Source: an uncultured Croceitalea sp.
GTDB lineage: Bacteria; Bacteroidota; Bacteroidia; Flavobacteriales; Flavobacteriaceae
Assembly (NCBI GenBank): GCA_937969515.1
Contig: CALBVX010000031.1
Coordinates: 1 to 39,925 of the forward strand
Reading direction: 5' to 3'
DNA length: 39,925 nt
This document shows, piece after piece, positions 34,157-39,925 of the stretch. Position numbers and translations under genes: made by a program. The stretch's first letter is position 1; each line of letters begins with the position of its first letter. Below the pieces are notes generated by a model, which ran no database searches, was not told the origin of the DNA, and saw only the letters and a list, made by a program, of their open reading frames with translations.

Positions 34157-36637
34157 ATGATTAAAACTCACACCCTACGAAAAAAAGGAATGCAACTAAG
34201 AAGAATGCTGCTAGTGTTTTGCTTTTCATTGTTGTTTGTTTCCAGTTTAGTGGCTCAAAATGTATCGGTACATCTAACCAAAGGAGATCAAACCGTACTT
34301 CTAAAAGAACAGGCCTCTACTTCCTTTAGTCCTGGAGAATTTTCAAATGCTACGATTACTATAAATGAACAAAACACAGAGCAGACTATTGATGGCTTTG
34401 GTTTTATGATGACGCAAGGAAGTGCACAAGTGCTTAACGACCTTAATCCAACCTTACAGGAATCTATTCTTAAAGAGATGTTTGATCCTAATTTTCCAGG
34501 TTCCAAAATTTCTGTTGTAAGAATTAGTATAGGTGCATCGGATTTGAGTAACTCCGTATATTTTTATAACGATACTCCTGGAGATGTTGCTATGAATAAT
34601 TTTAGTTTGGAAGGGCCAGATAAAGAACATCTTATCCCAATACTTAAGAAAATAATTGCATTAAATCCCAATATTAAAATTTTAGCGACTCCTTGGTCTG
34701 CGCCGCTTTGGATGAAAACCAAAAGAAAACAGCCCTTAAAAAATCCAGCTAAGGGAGGGAAATTAGATCCACAATATTATGAAGCCTATGCTAGATACTT
34801 TGTAAAATATCTGGAAGAAATGAGAAATGAAGGTATCGAAATATGGGGCATTACACCGCAAAACGAGCCAGAAAATCCCTTTAACGAACCTAGCATGACT
34901 ATGACTGCTCCGGAGCAGATAGACTTTATCAATAATCATTTAGGACCGCAGATTACTACATCTGGCTTTAGCCCTAAAATTATTGCGTACGATCATAATT
35001 GCGATAACACTAATTTTCCTATCGATGTTGTAAACAATACAAAAGATTATATAGATGGAGCCGCTTTCCACCTCTATGATTCTCCTCCAAATATCGAAGC
35101 TATGAGAGTAGTTCATGATGCCACCAATAAGAATGTATACTTTACCGAACAATATACCGGCACGGAGGGGTCTTTTGATGGAGATTTTGGTTGGCACATG
35201 GAGAACGTAGTCATTGGTTCTTTGCGAAATTGGTCTAAAACGGTATTGGAGTGGAACTATGCTGCAGATCCTGATTCAAATCCAAGAACTCCTGGTGGAT
35301 GTACCGATTGTTTAGGAGCAATCACCGTAAATAGCGCAAATAGTATTACCCGTAATGTTTCTTATTACATTATTTCACAAATATCCAAATTTGTAAGGCC
35401 AGGAGCTGTTAGGCTCGCAAGCAACGATGAAGCAGGTGATACCGTCACTAATGTGGCTTTACGTAATGAAGATGGAGAAACAGTACTTCTTGTCTATAAT
35501 ATCAACAGTGCAGATCAAGAAATAGGTATTAATTGGAACGGTAGCTCTTTTAAATACAATTTACCTGGACGATCGGCAGCTACGTTTACTTGGAAAGATG
35601 ATTTCACCCCTCAGGCCCCTAGTGCACCAACCAACGTCGTTGCAACGGCAGGTGATTCCAATGTTGTACTTAGCTGGGGGCCCGCAAATAACGCTTCTAG
35701 TTACTCGGTTAAAAGGGCTATAGACCCAAACGGACCGTTTGAACCCTTAGTTACCAATCTTCCAACAACCACTACTACATATACAAATACTGGACTTACC
35801 AATGGCACTACATACTATTATATCATTAGCGCTACAAATGAAGTAGGAACAACGGAGTCTGCTCAAATATCAGCGGTGCCTAACAACATTACCATTCAAT
35901 CTGGTGGTGTTTATATCATTAGGAATAGTAGCTCTAATAAGGTAATGGATGTTACCAAAGCCTCTAGAAGGAACGGCGCAAGAATACAACAATGGGAATA
36001 CACAGGTAGTGACCACCAAAGTTGGGTTTTAGAAAGAATAATTGATTATGTTTACAAAATTACTGCAGTACATAGCAGTAAAGCAATGGATTTAGTTAAT
36101 GGTTCTTTAAGCGATGGTACAGAAATTCAACAATATACCGATTTCCCCGGCAATGAAAATCAACAATGGAAAATTGTACCAGTACAAGGTGGCTTGTTTG
36201 AAATAGAGTCTGTCAGGAGCGGTAAACTTCTGGAAATACCCAATGGTACTGTGGATAACGCAAACGTAGTTCAGAGAACCAGAGATGGAAGTCCGCAACA
36301 AAAATGGGCTTTGGAATTGGCTCCCATTGCTTCAAACCTAAAGTCTAATCAAGTTTCGTCCAGGTTATCGGATTTGGGCTCTCAAGAAGATTTTATTATC
36401 TATTCTAACCAAACGGAAGGTGATATGTTATATATAAATGCCGCCATAAATCAAGAAACCAACTTAGATGTTGTCGTCTTTGATACTCTTGGAAAACAAG
36501 TGGCCAAATTTAAGAACATCTCCAAGGCAGATGGGCCAGTAAAAATCAACTTAAACAACAAGTTGGATTCATTGGCCCCAGGGGTGTATATTATAAAAGT
36601 TGGTTACATGGAAGCCAAGTCGTTCATTTGGCAATAA
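34157..36637 (+). CDS. Secreted multidomain GH30 enzyme with FN3, ricin-type lectin and T9SS domains
   Basis: The 826-residue product has a signal peptide (RMLLVFCFSLLFVSSLVAQ), a GH30 domain at ~60-480 (TIDGFGFMMTQGSAQVL, ATPWSAPLWMKT, acid/base Glu237 in ITPQNEPENP, AFHLYDS, nucleophile Glu331 in VYFTEQYTG), an FN3 domain (~487-575, PTNVVATAGDSNVVLSWGPA), a ricin B-type beta-trefoil (~578-722, with three QW-type repeats: IQQW, QQWKI, QQKWAL; CBM13-like), and a C-terminal T9SS type A sorting domain (~745-826, VFDTLGKQVAKFKNIS ... LAPGVYIIKVGYMEAKSFIW). It is exported to the Sec pathway, crosses the outer membrane by T9SS and is likely released or surface attached to attack polymeric glucan. 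Last gene of the operon. Confidence 0.93.
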   Translation: MIKTHTLRKKGMQLRRMLLVFCFSLLFVSSLVAQNVSVHLTKGDQTVLLKEQASTSFSPGEFSNATITINEQNTEQTIDGFGFMMTQGSAQVLNDLNPTLQESILKEMFDPNFPGSKISVVRISIGASDLSNSVYFYNDTPGDVAMNNFSLEGPDKEHLIPILKKIIALNPNIKILATPWSAPLWMKTKRKQPLKNPAKGGKLDPQYYEAYARYFVKYLEEMRNEGIEIWGITPQNEPENPFNEPSMTMTAPEQIDFINNHLGPQITTSGFSPKIIAYDHNCDNTNFPIDVVNNTKDYIDGAAFHLYDSPPNIEAMRVVHDATNKNVYFTEQYTGTEGSFDGDFGWHMENVVIGSLRNWSKTVLEWNYAADPDSNPRTPGGCTDCLGAITVNSANSITRNVSYYIISQISKFVRPGAVRLASNDEAGDTVTNVALRNEDGETVLLVYNINSADQEIGINWNGSSFKYNLPGRSAATFTWKDDFTPQAPSAPTNVVATAGDSNVVLSWGPANNASSYSVKRAIDPNGPFEPLVTNLPTTTTTYTNTGLTNGTTYYYIISATNEVGTTESAQISAVPNNITIQSGGVYIIRNSSSNKVMDVTKASRRNGARIQQWEYTGSDHQSWVLERIIDYVYKITAVHSSKAMDLVNGSLSDGTEIQQYTDFPGNENQQWKIVPVQGGLFEIESVRSGKLLEIPNGTVDNANVVQRTRDGSPQQKWALELAPIASNLKSNQVSSRLSDLGSQEDFIIYSNQTEGDMLYINAAINQETNLDVVVFDTLGKQVAKFKNISKADGPVKINLNNKLDSLAPGVYIIKVGYMEAKSFIWQ

Positions 36638-36698
36638 CATGAATTTTTACTCAGAACCAAGTTTTAAGTAGAATTTAAGCTATCGTAAACTGTTACAT

Positions 36699-36744
36699 AG
36701 TAATCCTTGGATTGAAAGTTGTCAAGCCGGGGATTACTTTTTTT
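36699..36744 (+). terminator. Terminator of the PUL operon
   Basis: AGTAATCCTTGG (36699-36710) pairs with CCGGGGATTACT (36727-36738, two G-U pairs), followed by a run of T to ~36744. It is 62 bases after the last GH30 stop. Confidence 0.82.
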
Positions 36745-37222
36745 AGCTGTTTTTTACCTCAGAAGTTTGGTCACTTATTTTTAAAATCTTGTTGGACTAT
36801 CTCCGTTAGTCCATACTTTACTGCATGTCCTTTGCCATCCAAGGTTTTTTAAGCTTTAAATAGTTCTATGAAGGAGTAACCGTAAACTTTATAATAGACT
36901 TAGCTTTTTCTAATACAGTAATTAAACTAGTAGTTCTAGTAATTGAATAGAAACAAAAAAATCCTCTTAGCAAAAACTTTTATAGTTGTAGCAAAAAGCA
37001 CTGGGATTTACCACCCTACTTTAATCTAAAAATTAAATAAGCCGAGCGGTTCCTGTTGAAGACTCTATAAGATTATGCTACATGCGCCTAGACCACAATA
37101 GTTAATATCTTATAAAATAATTTTAAGCTTTAATCCTTGTGCCCCGAGAATTCAAATGAATCTTCCTTACTATTGAGCACATTACAAATAATATTAGTAG
37201 AATTTGATAAATTTAATTAATT
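36745..37222. other. Gene-free right end of the island
   Basis: Nearly 500 bases with stops in all frames and no coding frame of 60 codons. I see no integrase motif and no tRNA or clear RNA gene. It may be the remnant of a lost recombination gene or simply attachment-site flank; the sequence alone does not tell. Confidence 0.55.
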
Positions 37223-37237
37223 GTAACCGCATACGCT
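37223..37237 (-). repeat. 15-bp inverted repeat, right copy (candidate integrase arm site)
   Basis: GTAACCGCATACGCT is the exact reverse complement of 21457-21471. It ends 90 bases before the right direct repeat. Confidence 0.6.
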
Positions 37238-37327
37238 AACATATATGGTTTATCATAAAACACAAAAAATAAATTTAATAACTACCTGTCTATCAACAGA
37301 TTGTAAAGTTATAAAATAGCAGTTAAA

Positions 37328-37370
37328 ATTCATAACCCGGAGACCGAGGGTTCAAGTCCCTCTCTCGCTA
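37328..37370 (+). pseudogene. Displaced 3' fragment of tRNA-Met within attR
   Basis: From the base before the anticodon loop to the discriminator base the sequence equals tRNA-Met 21340-21382 except A for G at 37343. The acceptor 5' strand, D-arm and 5' anticodon stem are missing (replaced by TAAA and island sequence), and no promoter precedes it, so it is not a functional gene. With the next two bases (CT) it forms the right direct repeat, 37328-37372. Confidence 0.92.
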
Positions 37371-37372
37371 CT
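37328..37372 (+). repeat. Direct repeat, right attachment site (attR)
   Basis: Matches 21340-21384 at 44 of 45 bases. It is followed at once by a perfect hairpin terminator, which is probably the original tRNA terminator. Confidence 0.9.
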
Positions 37373-37402
37373 AAAAGACCATCAGTCTTGATGGTCTTTT
37401 TT
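37373..37402. terminator. Bidirectional terminator, likely the original tRNA-Met terminator
   Basis: AAAAGACCATCA (37373-37384), loop GTCT, TGATGGTCTTTT (37389-37400): a perfect 12-pair stem with T-runs on both strands. It can also end the minus-strand MutS-like gene, whose stop is at 37429. Confidence 0.88.
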
Positions 37403-37428
37403 ATTTTACGGCGATAGGTTCTTGAAAT

Positions 37429-39201
37429 TTAGGTGATATCCATCTTTTTAAGTAAAAATGAAGCGTTCATGTTTTTACAGATACCTTCTTTAAGGGTATA
37501 ATCAAAATAGAGTTCATCATTTCTAATTTCGGTTTCAAAATAATAATTTTTAACCTCGGGCAGATTGGCGCTAATTTCACATAGACTTAAATCATGGGTA
37601 GCGATAATACCCGAAACATCCATAGCTACCAATTTCTCTATGAGCTTTTTAGAGCCGGCTGCCTTATCTACACTATTGGTGCCCTTTAAAATTTCATCAA
37701 GTATGACCAAATAAGTTCCTTTTTCCAAATTTTTAATAATAAACTGTAAACGCGTTAGTTCCGCAAAAAAGTAAGAACTATTCTCTGTGAGAGAGTCGCT
37801 GGTGCGCATACTAGTAATTAGTTTTATAGGAACATAAGTGCTTTCAGCCGCGCAAACAGGAAGTCCTACATTCGCCATTACTATATAAAAAGAAACTGTT
37901 CTTAAAAAAGTACTCTTACCTGCCATATTAGCTCCGGTTACAATAAAAAACTCCTTATTTTTTAACTGCAAATCACTACAGACCCTCTCATTCGAAGCAA
38001 TAAGTGGGTGTCCTAAGGATTTGGCATCTATCCTCATATCTGTTGTATTCGAAAGCTGAGGAAATGTAAATTCTGGGTGGTTATATGCAAAACCCGCCAA
38101 ACTGTTGAAGCCATCATAAAATGCTACGGTTTCGAACCATTGGCTTACCAAATCTTTATGGGCAACTATCCATTTTTCAATTTTCATTGAATAATAGATA
38201 TCCCATAGAAAGAAGCCATTACCCAAAAAAGCAACAAAAACATTATTTCTATTATCTAAGGCATCCAAGTGTTTAGAAAAATCTTTAAAAACTTGAGATG
38301 CCTTTTGCTGGTTCGATTTTATTTTTTCCTTTTCAGAATTAAGGAGTATTGTTTTAAAATCATAATCCTCAATCTCTCTTAATAATAGTGCGTATTGTTG
38401 AATGGTTTCTTTTATCCTATTGGTAATAGCGCTCAACTTATTTACCCTTTTCACAAAAAAGCCTGTCACTACCAGCCCAAGAAGAAGCCAAATTAAAATA
38501 GGCTGAAATCCGATTAGGTTAAAAAACGATGCTATAAAAAACGAAAAGGAGATAACCGTAAAAATTGCAGGCAACCATTTAAAATAAGCGGGTATAAACG
38601 ACTGATAATTCTTCAACCAAGAGGTAATCGTATCATTTGAAGTATCAGAATTCAACATGCGGGCCAATGCCGTATATTTTTGTCGCCATTTAGGTATTTG
38701 AGCTAGCTCTTTTATGGCTTCTTGCCGCTCTTCTATGCCAATAATTTTATTCGAAGCCAATAAATCGGCCAAAAACCGTCTGCCCTCTTTTAAGCCTGTT
38801 CGATTTGTATATTGAAAAAACGAGCCTTTACCATAAAGATCGATATCCGCACTGAAAAAGTGGTTTGCATCCAAGAATGCAGAACCATCTTCCCGATTTA
38901 AATAATCTCCTTTCGCAATTTGAAGTTCTTCTTGATTAAGGGTTTTAAGCGCTTTATTCAAGTCATAACTTGTTTTTCGAGAAGCATAGATTTTGAGCAG
39001 TTTAATAAAAATTCCTGCCCCGACAATCGCAACTACAGCTGCTATTCTTGGGGAATCAGAAAAGAAATAAATAAGAAAAGCAGAACCTATAAAAACGGAC
39101 AGTCTTAGAAGGCTTAATAAATTTAATCTTTTCTTATCGCTCTTTATCAGTGACTTAAGATTGGAAAGTTGTTCTTTATAGAACACATTTGGGTCTTGCA
39201 T
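37429..39201 (-). CDS. Membrane-anchored MutS-like ATPase
   Basis: The 590-residue product has the MutS ATPase domain at the C-terminus: Walker A TGANMAGKSTFLRT (~423-436), the SYFFAELTRLQFII segment, Walker B VILDEILKGTNSVDKA and ATHDLSLCEI. Unlike mismatch-repair MutS it has no mismatch-recognition domain; instead hydrophobic pairs lie at ~32-70 and ~208-250, so it should be an inner-membrane protein with cytoplasmic ATPase. Proteins of this build are frequent in Bacteroidetes and are usually annotated simply as MutS-related; a role in mismatch repair is doubtful. It follows the acetyl-CoA synthetase by 25 bases on the same strand and ends just before the island. Confidence 0.88.
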   Translation of the reverse strand: MQDPNVFYKEQLSNLKSLIKSDKKRLNLLSLLRLSVFIGSAFLIYFFSDSPRIAAVVAIVGAGIFIKLLKIYASRKTSYDLNKALKTLNQEELQIAKGDYLNREDGSAFLDANHFFSADIDLYGKGSFFQYTNRTGLKEGRRFLADLLASNKIIGIEERQEAIKELAQIPKWRQKYTALARMLNSDTSNDTITSWLKNYQSFIPAYFKWLPAIFTVISFSFFIASFFNLIGFQPILIWLLLGLVVTGFFVKRVNKLSAITNRIKETIQQYALLLREIEDYDFKTILLNSEKEKIKSNQQKASQVFKDFSKHLDALDNRNNVFVAFLGNGFFLWDIYYSMKIEKWIVAHKDLVSQWFETVAFYDGFNSLAGFAYNHPEFTFPQLSNTTDMRIDAKSLGHPLIASNERVCSDLQLKNKEFFIVTGANMAGKSTFLRTVSFYIVMANVGLPVCAAESTYVPIKLITSMRTSDSLTENSSYFFAELTRLQFIIKNLEKGTYLVILDEILKGTNSVDKAAGSKKLIEKLVAMDVSGIIATHDLSLCEISANLPEVKNYYFETEIRNDELYFDYTLKEGICKNMNASFLLKKMDIT

Positions 39202-39226
39202 AAATTTGTATTGGGCCTTATTGAGT

Positions 39227-39925
39227 TTATAAACGCTCTTTGATAATGTTCTCTACCACTTCAGGATTTAGCAAGGTAGAGGTATCCCCTAAATTACCCA
39301 TATCATTTGATGCTATTTTTCTAAGTATGCGACGCATAATTTTACCACTTCGAGTTTTTGGAAGCCCTAGCACAAACTGAATCTTATCTAGCTTCGCTAT
39401 CGGACCTATATGCTCCGTAATTACTTGATTTATCTCTTTTTTCAAATTCTCGCGGTCACGAGACTCACCAGTTTCTTTTAAAATTACATAACCGTACAAA
39501 GCATTTCCTTTTATGTCATGTGGAAAACCTACAATTGCAGACTCAGCTACCGCAGGATGTTCATTTATCGCGTCTTCGATAGGTGCGGTACCCAAATTAT
39601 GCCCCGAAACAATAATTACATCATCTACCCTGCCCGTAATACGGTAATAGCCAACCTCATCACGTAGGGCGCCATCACCTGTAAAATACATGTCTTGAAA
39701 AGCAGAGAAATAAGTATCCTTATAGCGTTTATGGTCTCCCCAAATAGTTCGAGCAATTGAAGGCCATGGAAATTTTATGCACAAACGACCATCGACTTGA
39801 TTACCAAATATTTCTTTGCCATTTTCATCCATTAATGCAGGTTGAATTCCGGGCATAGGTAAAGTGGCATATGTTGGTTTTGTTGGTGTTGCAAATGGTA
39901 TCGGCGAAATTAGAATTCCGCCTGT
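39227..39925 (-). CDS. acs: Acetate--CoA ligase, C-terminal part (gene continues past the window)
   Basis: The frame is open to the last base, so about 232 C-terminal residues are seen. They carry the end of the adenylation domain (YFTGDGALRDEVGYYRITGRVDDVI, with the hinge Asp) and the mobile C-terminal domain ending in GLPKTRSGKIMRRILRKIA, whose Lys in the SGK motif is the catalytic, acetylatable lysine. This is AMP-forming acetyl-CoA synthetase, making acetyl-CoA from acetate through acetyl-AMP. The start codon is outside the window. It lies upstream of and probably co-transcribed with the MutS-like gene. Confidence 0.95.
   Translation of the reverse strand, partial: TGGILISPIPFATPTKPTYATLPMPGIQPALMDENGKEIFGNQVDGRLCIKFPWPSIARTIWGDHKRYKDTYFSAFQDMYFTGDGALRDEVGYYRITGRVDDVIIVSGHNLGTAPIEDAINEHPAVAESAIVGFPHDIKGNALYGYVILKETGESRDRENLKKEINQVITEHIGPIAKLDKIQFVLGLPKTRSGKIMRRILRKIASNDMGNLGDTSTLLNPEVVENIIKERL

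Larger units (their letters stand above)
21340..37372. mobile_element. 16-kb genomic island in tRNA-Met carrying a GH30 polysaccharide-utilisation locus
   Basis: The interval is bounded by 45-base direct repeats (21340-21384 and 37328-37372, 44 of 45 identical, offset 15,988) made of the anticodon loop to the 3' end of tRNA-Met plus CT. The upstream copy completes an intact tRNA, the downstream copy is an orphan 3' fragment: the standard result of site-specific integration by a tyrosine recombinase into a tRNA gene. A perfect 15-base inverted repeat lies 72 bases inside the left repeat and 90 bases inside the right one. The content is one regulator and a six-gene SusC/D operon, nothing else. 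No integrase, excisionase, relaxase or transposase frame is seen, so the element either lost its integrase or is moved in trans. Boundaries are clear; mobility today is not shown. Confidence 0.85.

Noticed and set aside
1-39925. CRISPR arrays, insertion sequences and rRNA genes
   Set aside because: No regularly spaced repeats, no transposase frame and no rRNA-like sequence were seen anywhere in the window.

Overview
The window looks like chromosome from a marine-type Flavobacteriaceae (Bacteroidota). Supporting signs are a SusC/SusD pair, a C-terminal type IX secretion (T9SS) sorting domain, small or lineage-typical families (Lacal_2735-like, DUF4290, DUF2911, DUF4199, DUF2200), promoters of the TTG-N19/20-TAnnTTTG type, starts without obvious Shine-Dalgarno sites, and a clearly A+T-rich composition (judged by eye). 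No species is assigned.

Left region (1-21.3 kb) is ordinary chromosome. It holds the end of a PIG-L-type deacetylase followed by a 41-residue membrane protein and a sodium:solute symporter; a lipoprotein convergent with a DUF2911 protein; a tight SRPBCC / SDR / photolyase operon; an exported M20 amidohydrolase with a Lacal_2735-type protein; an unusual DUF1579-like/VOC fusion; a methyltransferase and a pirin; a membrane-tethered LuxR-type regulator with a DUF4199 protein; and DUF2200. A minus-strand DUF493-DUF4290-murA cluster follows, then a plus-strand NTPase-recQ-fmt cluster, HU, YqgE, a class IV aminotransferase and a START-like protein.

The main discovery is a 16-kb island (about 21340-37372) inserted into a tRNA-Met(CAT) gene. 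The intact tRNA is at 21309-21382. A displaced 3' fragment of the same tRNA lies at 37328-37370, giving 45-bp direct repeats with one mismatch (spacing 15,988 bp). A perfect 15-bp inverted repeat sits just inside both ends, as expected for integrase arm sites. No integrase, transposase or mobilisation gene is visible inside. The tRNA now ends at an island-borne terminator, and the likely original terminator is stranded 16 kb away beside the fragment.

The island cargo is one complete polysaccharide-utilisation locus: a divergent membrane-spanning sensor/LuxR-type regulator, SusC, SusD, a GH30 lipoprotein, a SusE/F-like glycan-binding lipoprotein with an internal duplication, a second GH30 lipoprotein, and a third GH30 enzyme with FN3, ricin-type beta-trefoil and T9SS domains. 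By analogy with characterised GH30-containing Bacteroidetes loci, the most likely target is beta-1,6-linked glucan (pustulan-like or fungal cell wall glucan, or laminarin branches). The proposed flow is: the secreted and surface GH30 enzymes cut the glucan, the SusE-like protein and SusD capture oligosaccharides, SusC imports them, and the regulator senses a product in the periplasm and activates the operon.

Right region (37.4 kb to end) returns to chromosome with a membrane-anchored MutS-like ATPase downstream of a partial acetyl-CoA synthetase gene, both on the minus strand.
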